This document shows positions 11,581 through 22,654 of a stretch of 64,000 nucleotides of DNA, piece by piece. The stretch comes from Promerops cafer. Its lineage: Eukaryota; Chordata; Aves; Passeriformes; Nectariniidae. The stretch lies in NCBI GenBank assembly GCA_013398275.1, contig VZSE01002369.1, forward strand, positions 85,686-149,685. Direction: 5' to 3'. The stretch's first letter is position 1. Every line of letters begins with the position of its first letter. The notes beneath the pieces were generated by a model. That model was given only the letters and a program-made list of their open reading frames with translations. It was not told the origin of the DNA and made no database searches. The position numbers and the translations under genes were made by a program.

Positions 11581-12127
11581 GTACGTACCAGGAGAGTGAA
11601 GAACAGACAGAGCTCAAGGGTTTTCTTGTGGTTTAGAACTTCCAGTGTGTACAGGTGGAGAGAACACCTTTACTTGTTACTCTGAGGAAGCTGCCACGTC
11701 ACAAAACAAATTGTTTTGTTTCATTTGTTTAAATGAAGTTAAACAAATTGCTGTCGCTTGTAACAGAGGGATAAAGGGATATTTTCCATTTTGGATAAAT
11801 AAATGAGACAGTGGTCATGGAGCATTTAGCTATTAGAGCTGGGGAAAGAGGTTCCCCTAGTACAGTTTGTCCTCAGAACAGGAGTAAGTCAGGATGACTT
11901 GGGGAGAGCTGGCAGCTGGGGTAACCTTCCTGGCTCTGATGAGGGAAGGAGTGTGAGTATCCAGCTGTAGCAGGACACTGAGATTCCATTTCATTTGGTT
12001 TAGTAACTCCTTTGTAATATAATACAAGGCAAGATGACCTTGATCAGCTTGAAAAGAACCCCAGAACCTTAGCAAAAGCACAGATGTAAATCACTGAAAC
12101 CAAAGCAGTCTTTCTTTGCTTGGCCAG
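11581..12127 (+). other. PPP1R12B: Intron of 547 bp
   Basis: Unique sequence with short AAACAAATTG direct and inverted motifs around 11704-11752 and no CR1. It ends with a TTCTTTGCTTGGCCAG acceptor. Confidence 0.8.
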
Positions 12128-12240
12128 AGTGTGAAGATCAGGATTCAGACGACAGATCCCTGAACAAACAGTCGATCCGAGAGCGGCGACGGCCAAAAGA
12201 GAGACGGAGAGGCACCGGCATCATCTTCTCAACACAAGAT
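12128..12240 (+). CDS. PPP1R12B: MYPT2 exon with second Thr site
   Basis: The exon is 113 bp: AG completes the split Glu codon, then 37 codons to phase 0, donor GAT|GTAAGT. It encodes CEDQDSDDRSLNKQ, then SIRERRRPKERRRGTGIIF and STQD. The block SIRERRRP-E-RR--TG matches MYPT1 around its second Rho-kinase site (Thr853 in MYPT1). The Thr codon here is 12214-12216. The residue just before it is Gly (12211-12213) where MYPT1 has Ser, so a Ser/Thr pair of the kind phosphorylated by PKA/PKG is absent at this site. The exon is used in the long form only and is strongly basic, as in the family. Confidence 0.94.
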
Positions 12241-13508
12241 GTAAGTTTGAGTTCCCTTGGAAAGAGAAACTCCAGGGTGAATCTTCTTCCCATTCCAAGC
12301 TTCATGGTTTTCTTCCCAGTCCATTGATTTCCCCTCAGTTCTTCCCTCTCCACCTCTCTTTTAGAGTGGCACATCCAAAGGTCTCACATCCCTGTTTGGC
12401 CTGTGTCAGACCCAGCAGCAGGCTCTGGGCAGCCTGTTCCTGAGCCATATCATGGGAACCCTGCAGGACTGGAAAAGGGCCCACATGGGAGAGGAGAGAT
12501 TCAAAGGAGGCCACAAGCCACCTGAAGTATTTTCAAATTTCTTCAAGCCCAAATTTGTCTGCTCTTTAGGCCCCCTGAAAGAAAGACGATAGGAAGAAAA
12601 CTCATCTGGGTCCCCTCCCAGCACCAGGGAACACTCACAGCATAAGTGCTAAAGAGCTGTCTGTGTCGTGGTCATTTCTCTTAGTCCCAGTTTCAGAGGA
12701 TTTCTTCAGTCTGAGGGAAGAAATCCAACCCTCCAAACTTTGGTTAGAGCCTCAGCTAGGAAAATAGATCACCTTTTTCAGGAGAGAATAAGAATTTTGA
12801 AATTATGGTTAACGAGTTGAGTCCAGAGTCAGCTGGGATGCCATGGTAGTTCACATTTGCTCCATGAAATCCTGGAGCAGTTACAAAGGGCAGTGGCTTA
12901 GAGAGGCTACGCAAGTGCAAGACACCTGGGATGATGAGTCTTTCCACCTGGAGTCTACTGAGCTGGAGATACTTTTGGAAGTCAGTATTATGTCAGTATT
13001 TCAGATGTATAGGTTTTCCAAGTGTTTTTTCCTTCAGTGTATTAGGGACTTCCTCCCAACTCCTCAGAAGCATTGGAATGGCAGCAGCCATCTCAGGAGA
13101 GTCATTCTGCCCTCAATACCAAGATCTTCTAAATGGCCATTAGGACACCAAACCTGATCTGATAATTAGCCAAAAGCATTTGGACAGGCATTTCTTTCGA
13201 CAAAAGTTTTCTTAACATTAGCATCAAATAATTTTTTCACTGAAAGGGTGGTTAGGGACTGGCACAGGCTGCCCAGAGCAGTGGTGGAGTCACCATTCCT
13301 GGTAGGGTTCAAAACACACACAGACGTGGCACTTTGTGCTGTGGTGGAATTGACATGGTGTGTTTGGTCAAAGGTTGGATTTGTTGGTCTTGGAGGTCTT
13401 TTCCAACCTTAATGATTCTGCAATTCTATAAACAATACATTATCTTCTTGGGGTGAAGTTTTGTTGTCTCCAGAGCTGCCTAATTATACTGTTTGTCTTT
13501 CCTCCTAG
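12241..13508 (+). other. PPP1R12B: Intron of 1268 bp
   Basis: Contains one CR1 fragment at 13240-13430; the rest is unique. An open stretch around 12843-13157 has no splice-bounded similarity to anything I know. The acceptor is TTTCCTCCTAG. Confidence 0.8.
13240..13430 (+). mobile_element. CR1 LINE fragment
   Basis: Sense copy of the subfamily with 'CTGCCCAGAGCAGTGGTGGA' and 'GGAGGTCTTTTCCAACC', ending GATTCTGCAATTCTATA. It lies about 80 bases upstream of exon 13509. Confidence 0.85.
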
Positions 13509-13553
13509 GATGATGATGAAGTTGATGGAAACGAGGAAGTGAAGGAAACTCGG
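13509..13553 (+). CDS. PPP1R12B: MYPT2 acidic mini-exon
   Basis: The exon is 45 bp (15 codons), phase 0 at both ends, acceptor TCCTAG and donor CGG|GTAAGT. It encodes DDDEVDGNEEVKETR, a strongly acidic segment equivalent to the DSDENEQEQQSDTEEG region that follows the second Thr site in MYPT1. Being a multiple of three it could be skipped without a frameshift. It is the last exon specific to the long form: its donor must join across 31.7 kb to the microexon at 45262, passing over the M20 first exon. Confidence 0.9.
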
Positions 13554-16473
13554 GTAAGTGAGACCACATATCTGAATCATTGATGTGTTGCTCTTGGCTG
13601 TTGGTGGCAGTGTTCTGTGGCTTTTACTCTTGTCTATAAGAGAGGTTCAGGCTCTGCTCAGGAGTATGAACAGGGAGGTAGTTCCAAGCAGCAAATTCCT
13701 TACTGATTTCTCTTCTGAAAGATCAGGTATATCTGCAGAGTGGCCCGAGTTCAATGTTGGCTCCTGGAGAGCTGCACAGAAGTTGTGGAGCCTGGAGTGG
13801 ATGCAGCAGTGGGACTGCAGTGCTGGGGCAGTGGGATCTCAGGCGTCCCAGGGAAATGTAACCTTGGATCTTGGAATCGCTGTTATTTTGGACAGGATGT
13901 TTTGTATTTCTGAAATCTGCTCTCCTGTGTCCTCACGGATTTGTTTTCTTGCGGGAAATGGTCTTTGCAAGCAGCATGTCAGAGGTTGTTCAGTGTTCCC
14001 CTGTTCTTGCAGTACTCTCATCCTTTGAGGCCCTTTCTTTCCTTTTGTAATAATTACTGAGTCTTTCCAAATTGCCTTGGTTTCCTCTGGTTTTGTTTGT
14101 CTTTGTCTGAAACACATTTGAGCCTGACAGCATGACTGACTCTGACAATGTCAAAGCTAAATACATTTCCAAGCTATTAAAGTGCAATGTGGAAGACCTG
14201 GGAGAAATAGCAAATGCAAGGTTGCATAGGGGTCAGCCTGCTTGTGGGATGTTTCATTTTTGCTGGGAAACATTGAAACTGGGGTAGCCTTTCCTTATAG
14301 TTTGCGATGCAGTAGAGTGATTGAAGCATCATTTAGTTGGAATTAACTGGTTCTTTGCTGAAAATAGGCATTAACACTCCTCAGACTCTGTTTTTGTTTT
14401 CCTTCTTGCAATATTCAGTCAGAATGCAGCAAAGTCACGGCGGGCCTTGCTGGGACCAGAGACTCACGTGGTGCTGGGATGGCTTTCAGCATGTGCTTAT
14501 CTTTCCATGCCAGCCGTTGCTTATTCTGCACTTTACTCCACTTGAAATGTGAGATATTCCTGCTCACAGAAGCATCACCTGCTTCAAGGAGGCCTGTTCA
14601 TCCCACAGGAGTTTCTGCTCATCACAGTGCAGAGCTTCCTGAAATCTTCACTGAACCCTGCAGCAAAGATTTGGCCATTTATTGTCATTAAAATGGCTTT
14701 GACATTTCTGCTGCCTCACAGTAAGACTGAAGAAGGGGAGTTTTGTAATGTGTAAAAAGTAATAATCATAATAGGGACACCTTGTTTCCAGCAGGCATGT
14801 TTGGGACTTGCTGGGAATGTCTTGTTCTTCTGGGAAGTTGTCCCAGATCACCTAAATTAAGACAAAAGAGTAGCTGAGGCTGCAGGTTTGGAGGCTTCCT
14901 GGAGTCTGGTCCTAAAATTGCTGAAGATTTTATTGAGCACAGTCCTCACTGCTCATGTAAGCTGCACTTTGGGAGAACCCAGCTGCCAAAAAATTCACGG
15001 TCATCCAGTCTCTTACAATTAATAATGCTGGTTTTCCCCAAATTAACAGCAAGGATTCCTTTTGTCTAACACTTCAGGTGATTTTCTTGTGGGATCAGTC
15101 TAAAAGCAGAGCAACTTCCCTTCGGTTCCATCATCTGCTTTGTGCAGGTGCTTCAGGGCACCAGTACCATGGTTCTTATGCACCCAACATACCTTAGACC
15201 TGGGTTACACTCTCCTCCCACTCTGCTAGAGCTGTTTTTCCCATTTTTCCAGTCCTCTTGTTTTTATTCAGTTCCCAGTTTATTTTCTTGAGTGTATGCC
15301 TCCAGCATCATGTCACTTGGTCAGTCTTCCCTGGTTTATTTGAGATCCACATCAGAGATTTCTGTCCTAACTGGCCATCACTTTGGCAGGAATCATGGAA
15401 CAGCTCTCTGTTTTCAGTTCTAGTGCCAATAAGAAAGTACAGTTAATAATCATTAATTCCTCAGTAACTATAGTTCTAGAATGGCAGGTGCCAAATGTCA
15501 CCAGGTTGTGAGCTTGAACAGTCTGGAGTGTCCCATTATAGTAGCAGAAACCCAAAGAACCTGATTTTATGGGAACAGTTACATTTTTCCTCCAGTGTTT
15601 ATATCTTGGCTGATATCAGGATGATTTTCATGGAAGCCAAAAAAAGGCCTTACTTGAAATCCCTCCTGCAAGCTCTGCAGTGCTGGAGACTAGCACAGGA
15701 AAGGTAAAGGCAGTTTTGTGAAGAAAAAAAAAAGGAGCACAGACATGTTGTTCTAATTCTCAGAAGTGGGTGAATTATTTTGGCTGAGCTCGTGAGCACC
15801 AGAGTGGGAAACCAGCCCAGGCGCTTTGGCTGAGGTTTAGGCAGCGAAGAGGTCTCGTAGTGGGATGTGTCAGGATCCTCCATGTGTTCTGCTCCCACCC
15901 CTCCTCCCTCCTTGGGATGCACACTGCCTGGATGCACTGTGGAAAGTTGGAAGAGCAGACAAAGTTTTATTGTGGAATAAATGTTCAAGGGTACAAGGAC
16001 TTCAGCTGGAAAAAGCCTCTGGGGAAGCAGCTTTAGGAGAAATTTTTCCGTGATTCCAGTAGGAAGGAGCTGCAAAGGAAGGAGTTTTTGTGTGGTCTGG
16101 GGAGACCTGAGCTCAAGACAGAGGTGGGGGAGAAGCTTGGCCACAGTCTTGTCTCTGTTTCTCAGAAAATAAAAACTGGGAGAGTCTGAAAGCTCATGTT
16201 AGACCCAGACTGAGCTGGCAGGAGGCTGGAGCTGGGAAACCTTCCCTGTTCCCTCAAGCCACTGACTGTAGAATACCAATGGGAATTCCAGTCTTGGTGA
16301 GGCCAGCGAGGACAAATTCAACAGAGTCAGTGTGGATAGGGATCAATGGCCTAGTCTGGGATGTAGCAGCTGGAGGATGATGATGAAGACTAAAGAGAAT
16401 GTTCCAGTGTTCCATTTCAGAGGAGGTTTTCTTTATCCCTGACTGCTGGCTTTGACTTAGCCCTAACTTAAAA

Positions 16474-16652
16474 TAATAGAGCCCATTACAGACCAGTTTG
16501 GGTTGGAAGGGACCTTAAAGCCCACCCAGTCCCACCCCTTGTCATGGGCAGGGACACCCCCTACTAGCCCACGTTGCTCCAAGCCCAATTCAGCCTGGCC
16601 TTGGACACTTCCAGGGATGGGGCAGCCACAGGTTCCCTGGGAAACTTCTGCC
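16474..16652 (-). mobile_element. CR1 LINE fragment
   Basis: Antisense copy with 'GGTTGGAAGGGACCTTAAAG', 'GTCATGGGCAGGGACAC' and 'CCTTGGACACTTCCAGGGAT'. Its terminal octamers have decayed. Confidence 0.87.
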
Positions 16653-19636
16653 ATTGCTATCGCACAGCAGGAACAATTAGGAACAAATTTGGAAGAAAAT
16701 TATGTTTTAAATGACAGAGCATAGAGAACAGGTAGAAAATGTTTATAATAATTTAAAGGATTGTTTCTCCTTGCAGTTCTCTGCCAGAGCATTACAGATG
16801 TGCCTCACCTACGGGAGAGTTTGTCAAAGGAAAACTTTAAATTTAGAGGAAGACGCTGAGTGTTGTGTTCGTAAAATAACAATTTCTGGCCTGTAAAAGT
16901 ATCAAACAAAATGTCTGTTGTCATGAACTGCCTTCAGGACAGTCTGTATAGCCCAGTATAAACCCCAGCCACGCTAATGGAATTAAGTTTTATGGAGGAA
17001 TAGCACTGAAACGTTTGATTGTGAATTACAGTTGCAGTAAGTGGATTAAATAGGCTCCATTCCTGTCTCCCTGCGCTTTGATTTATGGAATGAACCAGGC
17101 TCGCTCTGGTTTGTAAATAAGTGTTCTGCTTACTTGTACTGTTACCATGAAATCACCAGATGCAACTGGATACCAATATAAATTAAATCTCTGTCTTAGA
17201 AGGGCTGAATTTCTAAGCTTAATTCCACAAGTTCTAAGGGAGGACCAACGAACTGGAAAATTCCATATACAGACTCAGTGTCTTAATGTTATTGCTGATT
17301 CAGAGCTATGACCTGGGAGTCCTGATTTTGGTGTGTCCTATTTTTCACCTATATTTTTGCTTTTAGTGCCACTTTATCCTTCCACAGAGGCTTCGGTTCA
17401 GCTTTTGTCACCGTGCTGTTTGCCTTTTTGTGAAAGATGGATGTGATGAATAAGGAGAAGATCAGGAATGGCTTTTGTTAAGTGCTGTGTGAATGTCCTG
17501 TTGTAGCCAGACTGGGTGTACTGGAGTCCCCAGCCCTGTGCCTGTGGACTGTGTTTGGAAGCCAAGGAAGGCTCAGAGTCCTCCACTTTCAGGACTCACG
17601 TTGCCTAATATGGTAAGGTATGTCTGCAAGAGCTGAGCTGTTTTGCTGGGATACAAGGGAAAGTTGACCAGTAAAAGGAACAAAATAGGTGAACTTCTGG
17701 CCAGCTGATAAGAAACTAAAATCCTTTCAATCCAGACAGTGCTATATGGTGGGGTTCATCCTATGCTTCATTGCTGCTGGCCTGGGGTCCCTTCTGGGGA
17801 TTAAGGATATGAGTATTTTCCCCTGGTTTTACCCTTGAATGTTTATTTCTAGAAGAGATGTGGTGTGTTGTGGGAAGGAAACCATCTGGCTCCTGTCCAA
17901 GGGCACGTAGGTGGCACCATGCGTCACTTGCATCATGTAGTTAAATTAGAGAGCATTTAATTCTGTGTAACATAAGGCTGGGAGAGATTGGCTGTTTAGT
18001 CCTGTTTATAAACAAATTGCTCTAATGGGCTGTGTGTGCTTCAAGGAAAGATCTTTAATATGTATAGCAATATGAAATAGCAGCAAAGTGCTGCAGGAAG
18101 GAGCATGAGCTGAGGCTTTGCCATAGAGCTTGAATGTGGTGAGGAACATCCTCATCGTATTCGGAGTGCCCTGGATTCTCTGGGAGGTGGAGGGAGCAGA
18201 CAGCAGAGAAATTAAAATTGATTCTGCAAATATTCCTGCAAAAATGCTTCACACCTGCACAGAGGATTTGCCTTGTGAGTTGTCCAGCCTGATGTGCTCG
18301 TGTTGGTTTTTGTTAACCTCAGTATGTGGAGAAGGGTGGCTGCTGTCCCTGTTGGTACAGCACTTCACTCCTCAGCCTGGCTCTGAGCACCAGTTTACAG
18401 CCCTGGGAAAACATATTGTTTGTGCCTAAAGCCAAGTGACCCAAGTGGGTTATGTGACTACAGGGTTACATCTAAATGCCTTCAGGTGAATTCCTCTAAC
18501 TCACCAAGTTGCTGAATTAGGAAGGTGTAACGTGAAGCAGTGATGGGGATGAGTAACACAAAACCAGCTAAAATCCAATCTGTGACTCCTGGGAAGATGA
18601 AGCAAAACAGCCAGTCCTCCAGGAGTGATTCCCAAGGTCACAAACTCATAACTATTTAAGGTAACTTTATGCTTTAGCATCTTGTTGAGTAGATTGCTGT
18701 CAGACTTGTGGTGCAGTCTGACAGGTGACTGATCTTTCTCAGTTGTCAGCAAGTCGTTCCTCTGCAGCCATGGGGCTGGGGTTGGCCCTGCAGCAGCCAC
18801 ACACAGCTCCCTTGGCTGCTGATGGCACTGCTGGGAGGCCTGTGCAGTCAGTTCAGATGATCCCAGTTCACCCCAGGCTGCTTTTGCTTTGCACCCATGG
18901 CAGCTGTTGCACGGGATTCTCTTGCTTTCTTCCCAGAAGGAGCTGGGAGCAGTGTGATGGATGGGGTGGCAGCAGGATCTGAGACATGTGTGTGCTTCTC
19001 TCCAGTGCTGTGTGGACACAGCACAGCCACTCCAGGGAATGGGAGTGCTCACTGCAGGGTGAATGTTAGCCCAGACCCACTAACAGGGGGGTCTGAGGAG
19101 CAGCATTGTTCCTGGACCATATCCCAGAGACAGAATAAATCTCACTATTGTTTTATGGCTATTTATGTTTGTAATTTTTGACCTTTTAAAGGTTAACAGT
19201 GTATGGTTGTGCTTATACATGTAACAGAGCATCCCATCACTTTTCGTGGGAAACTGTCAAAATCTGTCTCCTTGTGACATGTTTAAAACTATGGCAAGGA
19301 GAAACATCTGACTGCTGAGCTGCTTGGAGCAGGTTCTGGGCCCCTGTGGGAGCTGATGATCATACCTCAGTGTCAGTCATCCAGTGGGCTGGGGGAGGAT
19401 GTCTCTCCTGACGTGATAGAGTCATCCTCTAAAAAATCTGATCTGCTGAATTAAAATTCCTGCCTACAGCAGTAGATACCTGGCTAGGCCTTAATGGCTG
19501 TGTCGTGGTGACACAGGTGTCTGCCTTGGAGAAAAGGGATTTGGGACAGTGGGAGGGGGCTGCAGCACATGGAACTGGGATGTGTCATGCTCAGGCCCTG
19601 CTGTCTGGCCCTTCTCCCCAGTATGAGAATCTGCAT

Positions 19637-20120
19637 CCAGCACAGGAAGGATGTGGAACTGCTGGAATGAGCCCAGAGGAGCCCACGGAGCTGCTCTGAG
19701 GGCTGGAGCCCCTCTGCTCTGGAGCCAGGCTGGGAGCGATGGGGGTGTTCACCTGGGGAAGAGAAGGCTCCAGGGAGACCTCAGAGCCCCTTCCAGTGCC
19801 TAAAGGGGCTCCAGGAGAGCTGGAGAGGGATTTGGGACAAGGCAGGGCGTGACAGGACAAGGGGGAATGGCTTCCCATTGCCAGAGGGCAGGGATGGATG
19901 GGATATTGGGAAGGAATTCTTGGCTGGGAGGGTGGGCAGGCCCTGGCACAGGGTGCCCAGAGCAGCTGTGGCTGCCCCTGGATCCCTGGGAGTGTCCAAG
20001 GCCAGGTTGGATGGAGCAGCCTGGGCTAGTGAAAGGTGTCCCTGCCCATGGCAGGGGTTAAATGAGATGAGCTTTAAGGTCCCTTCCAACCCAAACCATT
20101 CTGTGTCTCCAGTATTCTAT
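19637..20120 (+). mobile_element. CR1 LINE, longer 3' fragment (~480 bp)
   Basis: Sense copy that extends further 5' than most here. It includes 'CTCTGCTCTGGAGCCAGGCT', 'TTCACCTGGGGAAGAGAAGG' and 'GGGGGAATGGCTTCCCATTG' before the common 3' block and ATTCTATGG end. It is complementary to the long antisense copies at 33803 and 42288. Confidence 0.9.
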
Positions 20121-20649
20121 GGGTGCTTGTCTCTGGCAAAGCCCTCATGAAGCTGGTTGTCCTCATCTCCTGCCATCCTGTGCAGGCTGGTGCCATCACA
20201 CATTTATGTAGTCAATTATTAATCTCCCAGACGTGTCCAGAAGGAACAAAAAGCAGAAGCTGTATTGCCTCATGGCTAGCAGAGAACTTAGGAGTAATCT
20301 AAATTCATTTGGAAAATTGGAGTCAAATTCTCTGGCAGTAAAATATCATTTGGAAACAACTACTGTAGGAAAAATGCTATGTTGCTGTGATATAAGTGTC
20401 GTGATGCTGTTTGTCCCTTGTGTCTTTAAAAGGTCACTTTTTGTTCAGGGTTTATATCCTCCCTCATGCTTCTCTTCAGAAAAAGCCTCATGTTGGAAAG
20501 TCATTGTTAGTGCTCTTTGACATGGACTTTCCCTATGAAAAGTAACATTATGTGGCATAAGCTGCTTCATTGTTTGGTATGTCAAGATGTTGAATCCTTA
20601 ATCTGGCAGGAATTTCCCACCTGCTCTAGTTAATTTACACCTCATTGCT

Positions 20650-20970
20650 CATTTTAGGGAACCTATAAGAAAGATGGAGAGAGACTTTTTACAAGAGCGT
20701 GTAGTGACAGGACAAGGTGAAACAGTTTCCACTGTCAGAGGAGAGGTTTAGATCAGGTATTTGGAAGAAGTTCTCCCCTGTGAGGGTGGTGAGGCCCTGG
20801 CCCAGGTTGCCCAGAGCAGCTGTGGCTGCCCTGTGCCTGGAAGTGTCCACAGCCAGGTTGGACAGGGCTTGGAGCAAGCTGGGACAGTGGAAGGTGTCCC
20901 TGCCCATGGCAGGGGGGGAACAGGAGGAGCTTTAAGGTCCCTTCAAACCCAGGCCATTTGTGATTCTGTA
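20650..20970 (+). mobile_element. CR1 LINE fragment
   Basis: Sense copy running from 'GGAACCTATAAGAAAGATGG' through 'TTGCCCAGAGCAGCTGTGGC' to GTGATTCTGTA. This is the usual truncation pattern for the element. Confidence 0.88.
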
Positions 20971-21709
20971 GTAGGTACCTCCCAGGTAGCCAGTGCTGGG
21001 CACTGCTGTGGGTGGGTCTGAGTGGGTATTTTACCATATAGGTTGACTTTTCACTGATCTTAGATTTCATCCTTGGCAGTGGACATAACCCTCTGCACTG
21101 CAGCATGCTGCTGGTGAGGGATGGTCAGAAATAGGCTCCAAGCACAAATAGGCTTGAAGCACAGTTAGATGACAGTGTGCTGAAGTTACAGATTTGCCTG
21201 GCCAGTGGCACTGGGGCGTTGTTGTGTGTAGCCATTCACTTCACAGCTGAGCCAACAGGTTTTACAGCCGTGGAGTGGCTGTGGTGGGTACAGAGAATCT
21301 GATGAATGTGGATAAAGAGCAGAATGGATCATGACTATTGTGAGGGCCCTGAGATTTTTATTTCTCTACGTCATATTTTGGAAAGTCCCTTAGCTTGAAA
21401 TAGCTGTTTCCATCTGGTTCTTGTACTGCTGTTTGCTTTCTCAGCTTCATTGACATGGCCTGCTCATAGCTGTGCAAATTGCTGTTGCATTCCTCCTTGT
21501 AAGAAACCTGGGTGGGTAGAGGGAACCTGTCAGGAAACACTTGCTGAGTGCAACTGCCAGACAGCTTCCTCCAGAAAATACTAAGTTCCAACACTGCTTT
21601 ATCCTTAATGGTTGGAACTGGATGAAATCAATTGATTTTTTTGCATGAGCAGTGCTCAAACTGGACTTGGGACTGGACGGAGGAATGCATCTCTCCAGAT
21701 TTGCTGAAG

Positions 21710-22152
21710 CCTGTCCAGAGAAGGGCAACAGAGCTGGAGAAGAGTCTGGAGCACAGTTCTGATGAGGAGCAGCTGAGGGAGCTGGGAAAGGGGCTCAGCC
21801 TGGAGCAAAGGAGGCTCAGGGGGGACCTTCTGGCTCTGCACAACTCCCTGACAGGAGGGGACAGCCTGGTGGAGTTGGGCTCTGCTCCCAGGGGACAGGG
21901 ACAGGACAAGGGGGAACGGCCTCAATTTGAGACAGGGGAGGTTCAGGTTGGTTATTAGGAATAATTTCTTCCCTGAAGGGTGGTCAGACACTGGCACAGC
22001 TGCCCAGGGCAGTGGTGGAGTCGCCATCCCCAGGAGTGTTCAAAAAACATGTGGATGTGGCACCTGGGACATGGTTTAGTGGTGAACATGGCAGTGGTGG
22101 GGGAACAGTTGGGCTCAAAGCTTTTTCGAACAGTCCTTGATCCTGTCATTCT
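21710..22152 (+). mobile_element. CR1 LINE fragment (third 3' type)
   Basis: Sense copy of the type carrying 'GGCTCAGGGGGGACCTTCTG', 'CTGCACAACTCCCTGACAGG' and 'AAAAAACATGTGGATGTGGC'. Close relatives in this window lie at 25733 and 61812 in the same orientation and at 41110 and 44216 in antisense. Confidence 0.88.
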
Positions 22153-22489
22153 GGGATTTTATTGTGATGCTTTTTTTGAACAAAGCATGGTACTGAGTTC
22201 AGGAAAGAGCCAGGTTTTGGGTGGACATGAAGCAACCTGTCCATAGCCACCAGAGCAATCTCTGGTGTACAGACCTGGCCAGGATTATAACATGACAATA
22301 GGCAGTGCTGGGGTTGCCTCAGGGGTTGTGCCCATGGCTACATTTACAGCCTGAATGGAATCCTGTCTGTGATCTTAAAGACATTTTTATTTTGTGAAGC
22401 TGCCGCATCTGTCTCCTTCAACAGGAGCCTTTTGTGGTGCTGGTTTGTTGTTTCTGCTGCCACCCATTTCTGTAACCTCTCACCATCAG

Positions 22490-22654
22490 CCTGTGCCAAG
22501 GGAGATTTAGGCTGGATATCAGGAAAGGTTCTTCCCCCAGAGGGTGCTGGGCACTGCCCAGGGTGGGATTGTTGGGGGGTCTGTGCAGGGCAGGGAGTTG
22601 GACTGGATGGTCCCTGTGGGTCACTCTGACTCAGGATATTCTATGATTCTATGA
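22490..22654 (+). mobile_element. CR1 LINE fragment
   Basis: Short sense copy with 'TTAGGCTGGATATCAGGAAA' and 'TTGGACTGGATGGTCCCTGT'. The end is a well-preserved double octamer, ATTCTATGATTCTATGA, and suggests a relatively young copy. Confidence 0.88.

Noticed and set aside
13509..13553. Reading this exon as starting a new gene
   Set aside because: The acidic stretch follows the second Thr site exactly as in MYPT1 and is phase 0 at both ends, so it belongs to the same protein.
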